From: Sterolibacterium sp964500605
Lineage (GTDB): Bacteria > Pseudomonadota > Gammaproteobacteria > Burkholderiales > Rhodocyclaceae
Assembly (NCBI GenBank): GCA_964500605.1
Contig: CAZCOS010000001.1
Location: 1-64,000 of the forward strand
Reading direction: 5' to 3'
Length of the DNA stretch: 64,000 nt
Numbering within the stretch: position 1 is the first letter of the stretch; each line of letters starts with the position of its first letter. The position numbers and the translations under genes are program-made. Positions 1 through 6,792 of this stretch are shown here, piece by piece. The notes under the pieces were generated by a model. The model saw only the letters and a list, made by a program, of their open reading frames with translations, was not told where the DNA came from and made no database searches.

Positions 1-649
1 CAAACTGATGCTCGCCATCGACTTCGGCGATGTCGATGATGGAAATGTCGAACGTACCGCCCCCCAGGTCGAACACCGCGATCTTGCGGTCCCCTTCCTG
101 CTTGTCCAGGCCGAAGGAAATCGCTGCGGCCGTCGGCTCGTTAATGATGCGCTTGACTTCCAGACCGGCAATGCGACCGGCGTCCTTGGTCGCCTGACGC
201 TGGGAATCGTTGAAATACGCCGGAACCGTGATGACGGCTTCGGTGACTTCTTCGCCCAGATAATCCTCGGCGGTTTTCTTCATCTTCCGCAGCACCTCGG
301 CTGAGACTTGTGGCGGAGCCATTTTTTTGCCGCGCACTTCCACCCAGGCATCCCCGTTATCGGCCTTGACGATGCTGTAGGGCATCAGGTCGATGTCCTT
401 CTGGACTTCCTTCTCTTCGAAACGGCGGCCAATCAGACGCTTAGCAGCAAACACCGTATTCTTCGGATTGGTGACGGCCTGACGCTTGGCCGACGCACCG
501 CAAAGAACTTCGCCATCTTCGGCGTAAGCGACGATGGAAGGGGTGGTGCGCGCCCCTTCAGAATTTTCGATAACCTTGGGTTTGCCGCCTTCCATGACGG
601 AAACGCAGCTGTTGGTCGTGCCCAGGTCGATACCGATGATCTTGCCCAT
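1..649 (-). CDS. dnaK: Chaperone protein DnaK (Hsp70), N-terminal part only
   Basis: ATP-dependent cytosolic chaperone that works with GrpE and DnaJ. Only the first 216 codons lie in the window; the gene runs off the left edge. The start is ATG at 649, preceded by AAAGGAATTG as ribosome binding site. Visible Hsp70 nucleotide-binding motifs are the phosphate-1 loop GIDLGTTNSCV right after the start, the stretch VITVPAYFNDSQRQATKDAG, and the phosphate-2 motif DLGGGTFD near the window edge. The gene lies 140 bp downstream of grpE on the same strand and also has its own heat-shock-type promoter in that gap. A hairpin (GGAACCCA pairing with TGGGTTTCC, about 680-706) lies in the short leader. The family identity is unambiguous. 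Confidence 0.98.
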   Translation of the reverse strand, partial: MGKIIGIDLGTTNSCVSVMEGGKPKVIENSEGARTTPSIVAYAEDGEVLCGASAKRQAVTNPKNTVFAAKRLIGRRFEEKEVQKDIDLMPYSIVKADNGDAWVEVRGKKMAPPQVSAEVLRKMKKTAEDYLGEEVTEAVITVPAYFNDSQRQATKDAGRIAGLEVKRIINEPTAAAISFGLDKQEGDRKIAVFDLGGGTFDISIIDIAEVDGEHQF

Positions 650-735
650 TTCAATTCCTTTCAGATAAATATTCGGACAGGAAACCCATTGGTTACATTG
701 GGTTCCGTTGTGCCAGACAATTTGGCTTGATGCTT

Positions 736-763
736 AAGTGGGGAGGAACGCAAAAAATTCAAG
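736..763 (-). promoter_or_regulatory. Sigma-32 (heat-shock) promoter of dnaK
   Basis: On the minus strand the sequence reads CTTGAAT, 13 bases, CCCCACTT. The enterobacterial RpoH consensus is CTTGAAA, 11-16 bases, CCCCATNT. It lies in the grpE-dnaK gap, about 85-110 bases upstream of the dnaK start, and has the same spacing as the element upstream of grpE. The motif is read directly; its activity is inferred. Confidence 0.75.
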
Positions 764-789
764 CGAAAGGTGTCGGATTTTTGCCAGCT

Positions 790-1338
790 CTACTTGCAAA
801 CCATCACCAAGGCCGGGCGCAAAATGCGCTCATGAAGGGCGTAACCTTTCTGCAAAACCTGCAAAACCTGCCCGCTTTCGCTGCCTTGTGGCCCATCGAT
901 CTGGGCAATGGCTTGATGCTTGTGCGGATCAAACTTTTCACCCAAGGGATTGAGCTCCACCACGCTGGATTTCTCGAAAGCGGCAATCAATTGACGCAAG
1001 GTCAGCTCGACACCTTCTCGCATCCCCTCCAGCGTCTGGTTATCATTGGCCAGTGCGGCTTCTAGACTATCCTTGACAGCCAAAAGCTCACCGGCAAATT
1101 TCTCGCTGGCAAATTTATGGGCCTTGGAAATATCGTCCTGCGCACGACGCCGCACATTTTCGGTCTCAGCCTTGGCGCGCAGCCAGGCATCGTGATGCTC
1201 CTGTGCCTTCAACTCAGCCTGGTGCAGGGCCTCTTCGGGGCTTAGCACCCCATCGGCCGCCCCTTGCGCAGCTTGGGAAGACGGATTCGAATCAAGGGAG
1301 TCCATTGTGTTTTCAGAAACTGGAGGGGTTTCGTTCAT
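790..1338 (-). CDS. grpE: Nucleotide exchange factor GrpE
   Basis: GrpE releases ADP from DnaK and so drives the chaperone cycle. The 182-residue product has the family layout: an acidic, disordered N-terminus (about 1-45), a long helix rich in Ala, Glu and Lys including AKAETENVRRRAQDD, and a C-terminal beta domain with the signature VELNPLGEKFDPHKHQAI near residue 130. The ATG at 1338 was chosen because GAGCGAG precedes it; a TTG at 1353 would add five residues but has no ribosome binding site. The gene sits upstream of dnaK on the same strand, and a sigma-32-type promoter lies 34-61 bases upstream. The usual partner dnaJ would be beyond the left edge. Confidence 0.97.
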   Translation of the reverse strand: MNETPPVSENTMDSLDSNPSSQAAQGAADGVLSPEEALHQAELKAQEHHDAWLRAKAETENVRRRAQDDISKAHKFASEKFAGELLAVKDSLEAALANDNQTLEGMREGVELTLRQLIAAFEKSSVVELNPLGEKFDPHKHQAIAQIDGPQGSESGQVLQVLQKGYALHERILRPALVMVCK

Positions 1339-1371
1339 GAAATGCTCGCTCAAATGAAGTGACAGGCAGAT

Positions 1372-1399
1372 GAGTGGGGATCAAAACAAGGATTTCAAG
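1372..1399 (-). promoter_or_regulatory. Sigma-32 (heat-shock) promoter of grpE
   Basis: The minus strand reads CTTGAAA, 13 bases, CCCCACTC. The -35 element matches the RpoH consensus exactly, and the -10 differs from CCCCATNT at the sixth base and the last. The position, just upstream of grpE, is right for heat-shock control of the chaperone operon. Confidence 0.8.
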
Positions 1400-1610
1400 T
1401 CCCCTCCACCAAACTCCAGGAACTTCCAGCAAAACATCCCTTCAAAGCCGACTCCATGCAGCGTACTTCAGACAATTAAACCGCACCTACGGGACGAAAC
1501 AAGAAACAAACCGGAAACGAACCAGGATCGTCTCATATTCATTTGCTATCATGCCGCGCTGCTTCAGACCTGCTCTACTCCCTACCACTCCTCTCAGGAA
1601 TCCCTCGATC

Positions 1611-2573
1611 ATGCGTCGTCCTGCTTCCCTTACCCTGGCTGCAATCCTCGCTTCCTTGCTGCTTGCTGCTTGCAACAATACGGGCACACCCGCCACACCC
1701 AACGCCCCAGTCGCGTCCACCACCCCATCGGCCAAAGCACCCGAACCCGTTGCAACGCCCTCCTCTTCTGCAACGAACAGCAAAATCGCTGCAACCGTTA
1801 ACGGCGCGGCCATCAACGAGCGGCGACTGGATGAACTGACCAAGCACTTCAACAGCCAGAACCCCGGGCAGGGCAATGATGCCGAAACGCGCAAGATGAT
1901 TCTCGATCAACTGATCATGCAGACCCTCATTGCGCAAGACGCCACCCAGAAGGGTCTGGACAAGAAGCCTGAAATCGCAGAACAGATTGAACTGACTCGC
2001 CAGTCCGTTCTAGCCAGCGCACTCATCCAGGATTTTCTGGCCAGCCATCCCGTAAGCGACCAGGATATCCAGGCTGAATACGACAAGGCCAAATCCGGTA
2101 TCGCCAGCCAGGAATTCAAGGCCCGCCATATTCTCGTTGAAAAGGAAGATCAGGCGAAAAGCCTCATCACCAAGCTGAAAGCCAACCCGGCTTCCTTCGC
2201 TGCACTGGCCAAGGCTAATTCAAAAGACCCCGGCTCGAAAGACAAGGGAGGCGATCTAGGCTGGTTCGATGCACGAGCCATGGTGCCCGAATTCGGTACT
2301 GCGGTTTCACAGTTGCAGAAGGGCAAGATGACGGAAGAACCCGTGCACTCCAAATTCGGCTATCACATCATCGTCCTGGACGATATCCGTCAGCAGGCCG
2401 TACCGCCGCTTGACCAGATCAAGCCGATGATCCGCCAAAAACTCCAGCAGCAAAAGGTCAAGCAAATGCTCGATGAACTGAAATCCAAGGCGAAGATCGA
2501 CATCGTCGAGGCACCTGCCGCATCGTCTTTGCCGGAAGCAAAACCTGTCGAAAAACCCGCTGAAAAGAAATAA
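1611..2573 (+). CDS. Parvulin-type peptidyl-prolyl cis-trans isomerase lipoprotein
   Basis: Predicted 320-residue periplasmic, lipid-anchored prolyl isomerase. The ATG at 1611 follows AGGAA and opens a lipoprotein signal peptide whose lipobox LLAAC puts the acylated cysteine at residue 21. Residues 24-55 are a Pro/Ala/Thr-rich linker. A SurA/PrsA-like helical chaperone segment begins near residue 57 (VNGAAINERRLDELTKHF). The rotamase domain spans about 168-258, with ARHILVE, the KDPGSKDKGGDLGWF loop and FGYHIIVLDD. The C-terminal 30 residues are Ala/Pro/Lys-rich. The architecture resembles PrsA or EpsD-type foldases, so helping outer-membrane or exported proteins fold is likely, but no client is indicated. 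The gene is divergent from grpE and followed by an intrinsic terminator. TGCTATCAT at 1544-1552 could be an extended -10. Confidence 0.88.
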   Translation: MRRPASLTLAAILASLLLAACNNTGTPATPNAPVASTTPSAKAPEPVATPSSSATNSKIAATVNGAAINERRLDELTKHFNSQNPGQGNDAETRKMILDQLIMQTLIAQDATQKGLDKKPEIAEQIELTRQSVLASALIQDFLASHPVSDQDIQAEYDKAKSGIASQEFKARHILVEKEDQAKSLITKLKANPASFAALAKANSKDPGSKDKGGDLGWFDARAMVPEFGTAVSQLQKGKMTEEPVHSKFGYHIIVLDDIRQQAVPPLDQIKPMIRQKLQQQKVKQMLDELKSKAKIDIVEAPAASSLPEAKPVEKPAEKK

Positions 2574-2601
2574 CGATCATCCTGGCCGAAGCCTTGAACC
2601 C

Positions 2602-2630
2602 GGGGCCCTGAGTTTGGGCTCCGTTTTTTT
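2602..2630 (+). terminator. Intrinsic terminator after the PPIase gene
   Basis: A 7-bp stem (GGGGCCC with GGGCTCC, one G-T pair) with a 7-base loop is followed by G and seven T residues. It separates the isomerase gene from the carbonic anhydrase gene, which starts at 2647. Confidence 0.8.
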
Positions 2631-2646
2631 CATCGGAAAAACCCTC

Positions 2647-3186
2647 ATGCCGATTTACGCACTTGGTGAAAAAGCGCCCCGCTGTGCACCAGATTCCTGG
2701 GTCGCGGAGACGGCCACGCTCATCGGTGAAGTGGTCCTCGAATCCTGCGCCAGCATTTTCTTCGGTGCTGTCGTGCGTGGCGACACCGACCTCATCACCA
2801 TTGGAGAACGCACCAATATCCAGGACAATGCCGTCCTTCACACGGATGCAGACATCCAGCTCACGCTGGGAAAACGCATCATCGTCGGCCACCAGGCCAT
2901 GCTCCACGGCTGCACCGTCGGCGATGGTTCGCTGATCGGCATTGGTGCCATCATCCTCAACGGCGCGAGGATCGGCGCACACAGCATCGTCGCCGCAGGG
3001 GCAGTCATTCCCGAAGGCAAGCAATATCCGGATTATTCGCTGATTCTCGGCAGCCCCGGCAAGGTCGTTCGCCAACTCGACGAACACGAAGCCCAGGCCC
3101 TGATGCTGGGGGCTGACGCCTATGTGGCCCGCTGGCAAAGCTATCTTGGCCAGTTACGTCGGGTTACATCGCGTATCGACCCCTGA
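2647..3186 (+). CDS. Gamma-class carbonic anhydrase-like protein (YrdA/PaaY family)
   Basis: A 179-residue left-handed beta-helix protein built of hexapeptide repeats. The three histidines that bind metal in gamma carbonic anhydrases are present at H65 (NAVLH), H82 (VGH) and H87 (MLHG), and the N-terminal QDN and RGD-type loop residues are conserved. The length fits the short bacterial subfamily. CO2 hydration activity is plausible, but many members of this subfamily are inactive or uncharacterised. The ATG at 2647 is preferred over an in-frame TTG at 2614 because family members start with MPIY and the TTG lies inside the preceding terminator. The gene is flanked by terminator-separated, unrelated genes. 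Confidence 0.9.
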   Translation: MPIYALGEKAPRCAPDSWVAETATLIGEVVLESCASIFFGAVVRGDTDLITIGERTNIQDNAVLHTDADIQLTLGKRIIVGHQAMLHGCTVGDGSLIGIGAIILNGARIGAHSIVAAGAVIPEGKQYPDYSLILGSPGKVVRQLDEHEAQALMLGADAYVARWQSYLGQLRRVTSRIDP

Positions 3187-3241
3187 AATCGGCCACCCGA
3201 AAAACCTGTACGGCTTGATTCAAACAGCAACTTGGCGCAAA

Positions 3242-3265
3242 CTATATAAGAATTTTCTTATATAG
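3242..3265. promoter_or_regulatory. Perfect 11-bp inverted repeat, candidate operator of the DUF302 gene
   Basis: CTATATAAGAA, TT, TTCTTATATAG forms a perfect AT-rich palindrome. It ends exactly where the ribosome binding site GAGGAG begins, 11 bases before the start codon at 3277. No T-run follows, so it is not an intrinsic terminator. The shape resembles operators of ArsR/SmtB-type repressors, but no regulator gene is adjacent. Confidence 0.6.
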
Positions 3266-3276
3266 AGGAGTTTGGC

Positions 3277-3660
3277 ATGTACTACATCGTCGAAAGTCAC
3301 AAATCCTTTGAACAGGCCGCCGCCGATCTGGAGGCCGCCGTCAAGCAACACAACTTCGGGGTCATGCACATTCACGACATTGGCAATACCTTGCGTAGTA
3401 AGGGGCAGGATTTTCCGCATCAGTGCCGGGTCTTCGAAGTTTGCCAACCGCAACAGGCTTTCCGCGTCATGTCCGTCGATCTGCGCCTGAACATGGCCCT
3501 ACCCTGCCGGATTTCCGTGTATTCGGAACAAGGCCAGACGCGCATCGGCATGATTCCTCCTTCCGCCATTCTCGCCAGCCTCTCTAGCGACCCGGCCTTG
3601 CAGGGCATTGCCTCCGAAGTCGAAGCTGCCCTGAAAAAAATGATTGATGAAGCGCGCTAA
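3277..3660 (+). CDS. DUF302 domain protein
   Basis: A 127-residue protein with no signal peptide or membrane segment. It carries the DUF302 signature, a VFEVCQPQQA segment followed by LPCRISVYSEQG and a terminal Ser/Ala/Leu helix region, and aligns with the family across almost its whole length. The molecular function is unknown. DUF302 genes often occur near sulfur or redox genes in Proteobacteria, but nothing of that kind is adjacent here. Translation should start at ATG 3277, since GAGGAG is 6 bases upstream. The perfect palindrome at 3242-3265 strongly suggests that expression is controlled by a dimeric repressor acting at the promoter/leader. Confidence 0.85.
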   Translation: MYYIVESHKSFEQAAADLEAAVKQHNFGVMHIHDIGNTLRSKGQDFPHQCRVFEVCQPQQAFRVMSVDLRLNMALPCRISVYSEQGQTRIGMIPPSAILASLSSDPALQGIASEVEAALKKMIDEAR

Positions 3661-3847
3661 ACGCAGCGGAACGCAACTGAACGGACTGCAAAAGCGAACC
3701 TCATTTCCTGAAACCGAGGCCGTCACGCTCTGCCCCGGCTATGCTTTACCTTGTTGGCCGATTTATCAACCTGAAGAACCCTCCAAGTGCTTTCCGGCTT
3801 CCTGCTATGATACCGAACTCTTTTTCGTACCCAACAACGCCTGGCCC

Positions 3848-4216
3848 ATGTCTGTTTCCGTACTGATCGTCGACGACTCCCCAATTGCCCGAAAAATGCT
3901 GATCCGGTCGTTGCCTGCCGACTGGAACATGAAATTTACCGAAGCCAATGATGGTCTTGCGGCCATGGCTTCAATTCGCGCCCAAAAACCGGACATCATG
4001 TTCCTGGACCTCACCATGCCGGAAATGGATGGCTATCAGGTGCTCGAACAGCTTCGGAAAGAAAACCTTGAATGCCGGGTCATCGTCGTTTCGGCAGACA
4101 TTCAACCTCGTGCCCGGGATCGCGTTCTTGCTTCTGGCGCAATCGCTTTCATCAAGAAACCCGTAGACACAGTAAAACTCGAAATCGTCCTCAAAGAACA
4201 AGGCATTTTGAAATAA
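3848..4216 (+). CDS. Single-domain response regulator (CheY-like receiver)
   Basis: A 122-residue stand-alone receiver domain. The phosphoacceptor is D54 (FLDLTMPEMDG), the acidic pair is D9-D10 (LIVDDSPIARKM), the switch residue is S82 and the invariant lysine is K104 (FIKKPVD). It has no output domain, so it probably acts by protein-protein contact as CheY, Spo0F or PilG-type receivers do. No histidine kinase or chemotaxis gene is nearby and the partner is unknown. The start at ATG 3848 gives the canonical receiver N-terminus; there is no strong ribosome binding site in front of it. The gene is convergent with comEC, with 12 bp between the stops. Confidence 0.92.
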   Translation: MSVSVLIVDDSPIARKMLIRSLPADWNMKFTEANDGLAAMASIRAQKPDIMFLDLTMPEMDGYQVLEQLRKENLECRVIVVSADIQPRARDRVLASGAIAFIKKPVDTVKLEIVLKEQGILK

Positions 4217-4228
4217 GCCCCGACTTCA

Positions 4229-6607
4229 TCATTGCCCATACCAATAACGGGGATGACGAGCCCGCTCGCTGGTCACGCTCACTTCCCCTTTATCCACATG
4301 GGTCGGCAAATCGATCCGCAAGGCCCCTTCGACGTCCGTTCGCCGCAGTGCTGCCCCCGTGGTACGGTAACGCTCGACCACATCAGCACGAGGATGTCCA
4401 AAAGCGTTCCGGTATCCCACTGGAAAAATCACCGCCTTTGCGGCAACGGCACGGATAAATTCTGCTGAAGAGGAGGTCCGGCTTCCGTGATGCGGTGCCA
4501 GCAACACGGTGGAACGCAGCTGTTCGGACTGTCCGGCTGATTCAAGCCGCGAGAGAATCGCTGCTTCCGATGCGACTTCGATATCCGCTGTTAGAAGCAC
4601 ACTGCCGCCCCCGGTCGAAACACGCATCACGCAACTCATTTCATTGGTCTTGTGCACAGTTTGAGCATATTGCGCTGCAGTCGGGTGCAAGATAGTGAAT
4701 TGCACCCCATCCCAATTCCACGATTGCCCAGCCTCACAGCGCAAGGACTTGACCGGCAGAGCTGAAAGCACATGCTCGAACTCCAGGGAACTCATCAACC
4801 AGCCCACAGGCATCCCGTCAATGAGCGATTCCGCACCGCCAGAATGATCTGTATCGCGATGCGTCACCACGACACCGGTCAGTGCCGGCACGCCCACCGC
4901 ACGCAAATAGGGCAGCAACACCCGGTTTCCGGCATCCGCCTCGGCGGTATAGAGCGGCCCCGTATCGTAGAGCAGATCATGACGTGCCGTCTGAACATGT
5001 ACGGCCAGCCCTTGTCCAACATCAAGCACCGTCAGCCGGGCCGCCCCTTCCTCGGGGCGTTCGGGTGTGTAAGCCAGTAAAGAGAGCAAACTCACCGCCC
5101 CCAGCCATCTTGCAGGAAAGCCTCGTGGCAACAAGAGCCACAGACAGCCGACCCATCCGGCCAACCAAAGCCAGGTTGGCGGCACAGCCTGCTGCCAGAT
5201 CGCCCAAGGCCAATAAGCCAGTTCGGCCATGAGGTGCATCAAGGCTTCTAGTACCCAATGCGCGGGCCACAGCAAAAAGGATAAAGGTGGCAAGGCAGCC
5301 GCCAGGGCCAGCGGCGTCACGACGAAGCTCACGACCGGAATCGCGATCGCATTGGCCAGCGGCGAAACTAGTGAAAACTGCTGAAACAGTAGAAGCAGCA
5401 AGGGGATGGAGCCCAAGGTCACCGCCCATTGGGTTCTTCCCCACTCGCGTAACCAATGCTCGCGCCCCACTCGGCCCGTTGCAACATAAAACAGAAGACC
5501 CACCGCGCCGAAGGACAACCAAAAACCCGGTGCCAGTACGGCCCAGGGGTCCAACAACAAAACCAGCAACAGTGCCAACAGCCACACCCTGCTGACCGAA
5601 GTCATCCGCCCGCGCCACAAGGCCAGTGCCACCACGGCCAGCATGTAAAGGGTACGCTGTGCTGGAACAGCAAACCCGGCTAGAAGACAGTAAGCTAACG
5701 CCGCCAGAAAGCCGCCCAATGCCGCCGCCCGCTGCGCCGGGCACCGAAGCATCAGGACAGGCCAGCGTCGCCAGAAAAAGTTGACCAGGCCATAGGTCAG
5801 TGCAGCCAGCATGGTGACATGCAGGCCCGAAATGCTGACCAAGTGCGTGATGCCTGTGCGACTGAATAACTGCCATTGGCGCGCATCGATCGCACGCTGG
5901 TCACCGATCACCAGTGCAATCAGAACTCCGGCATAAGTCCGCCCGGCCAGCTGCTGCTCGAAACGGTCTCGTATACGCTCGCGAAGATGAGCCACCACGT
6001 TTTCGGGGCGGAACACGAAATCCTCCAGCAAACGAACCGCTGCCGATGGACGAACGTACCCAGTGGCCCGTATGTCCTGCGCCAGCAGCCAGGCCTCGTA
6101 ATCGAAGCCATGAGGATTCACATTGCCATGCGGCCGCTTGAGCCTCACCGTCAGACACCAGCGTTGCCCTGCATGCAAATCCGGCAGATCCCCTTGAAAC
6201 CCAAGCGTTTCATCCTGATGAGAAGAAGCACGACGCTGATACCAGGAAAGCGAAAGCGTCTCCGGCAAGCCGTCCTGCGCCTGCTCCACTCGAAATGGAA
6301 ATCGCCATCCGTTTTCGGTCCGCACCGGTAATCCGGAGATGACCCCGACCACCTGAATATCCCGACCTTCCAACACAGGATCGAGTCTTTGTTCAAGGCG
6401 GGCCTGAACCATCCATCCTGCCCAGACCAGCCCAAAAACGAAAGCCACAGGCCAGCCCAGATAGCGACTTCCCTTACGATGCCAGACTCGAATCCCGACA
6501 AGCAGTGCTACGCTGGCCATCCCGAAAAGAAAGAGTCTGGATGGCACAACCTCTTGCCATTGCAGACAAAAAACACCGAAAGCAAAACAAAGAATGGCAA
6601 GACGCAT
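4229..6607 (-). CDS. comEC: DNA uptake channel protein ComEC/Rec2
   Basis: An inner-membrane protein that carries transforming single-stranded DNA into the cytoplasm. The 792-residue product has the usual three parts. An N-terminal membrane/OB-like domain (DUF4131 type) covers about residues 1-200. The Competence domain follows, with many membrane helices including the motif SISGLHVTMLAAL. The C-terminal metallo-beta-lactamase domain has HRDTDHSGG near residue 585 and later APHHGS. The start MRLAIL at 6607 is chosen because it begins a membrane helix and has GGAAT upstream; an ATG at 6676 would add 23 hydrophilic residues with no ribosome binding site. With comF in the same window and MSHA-type assembly genes, it suggests at least part of a DNA uptake route. 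Confidence 0.95.
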   Translation of the reverse strand: MRLAILCFAFGVFCLQWQEVVPSRLFLFGMASVALLVGIRVWHRKGSRYLGWPVAFVFGLVWAGWMVQARLEQRLDPVLEGRDIQVVGVISGLPVRTENGWRFPFRVEQAQDGLPETLSLSWYQRRASSHQDETLGFQGDLPDLHAGQRWCLTVRLKRPHGNVNPHGFDYEAWLLAQDIRATGYVRPSAAVRLLEDFVFRPENVVAHLRERIRDRFEQQLAGRTYAGVLIALVIGDQRAIDARQWQLFSRTGITHLVSISGLHVTMLAALTYGLVNFFWRRWPVLMLRCPAQRAAALGGFLAALAYCLLAGFAVPAQRTLYMLAVVALALWRGRMTSVSRVWLLALLLVLLLDPWAVLAPGFWLSFGAVGLLFYVATGRVGREHWLREWGRTQWAVTLGSIPLLLLLFQQFSLVSPLANAIAIPVVSFVVTPLALAAALPPLSFLLWPAHWVLEALMHLMAELAYWPWAIWQQAVPPTWLWLAGWVGCLWLLLPRGFPARWLGAVSLLSLLAYTPERPEEGAARLTVLDVGQGLAVHVQTARHDLLYDTGPLYTAEADAGNRVLLPYLRAVGVPALTGVVVTHRDTDHSGGAESLIDGMPVGWLMSSLEFEHVLSALPVKSLRCEAGQSWNWDGVQFTILHPTAAQYAQTVHKTNEMSCVMRVSTGGGSVLLTADIEVASEAAILSRLESAGQSEQLRSTVLLAPHHGSRTSSSAEFIRAVAAKAVIFPVGYRNAFGHPRADVVERYRTTGAALRRTDVEGALRIDLPTHVDKGEVSVTSERARHPRYWYGQ

Positions 6608-6750
6608 GAAGGATTCCGAAATCCCGGCAAAATCAGTGCGACCGCATGGTCCGTTCCCGGTGAAAAAACACTGCATCCCGGTATGCTGAAATAAGCCGCC
6701 ACACCAGAATGCGCGCCAGAATGCACACCGAATGCGCCCGGCGCGTCCGG

Positions 6751-6756
6751 TATAAT
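6751..6756 (+). promoter_or_regulatory. Candidate -10 element for valS
   Basis: A perfect TATAAT hexamer lies 36 bases upstream of the valS start in the comEC-valS divergent gap. The bases 16-18 upstream do not resemble TTGACA, so only the -10 is convincing. Confidence 0.4.
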
Positions 6757-6792
6757 GCCCGGTTTTGCGTATTACAACCTTATATTTTCCCG

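Noticed and set aside
8..730. Two rightward open frames opposite dnaK
   Set aside because: They are antisense to a secure Hsp70 gene; long opposite frames are common in GC-rich codon patterns.
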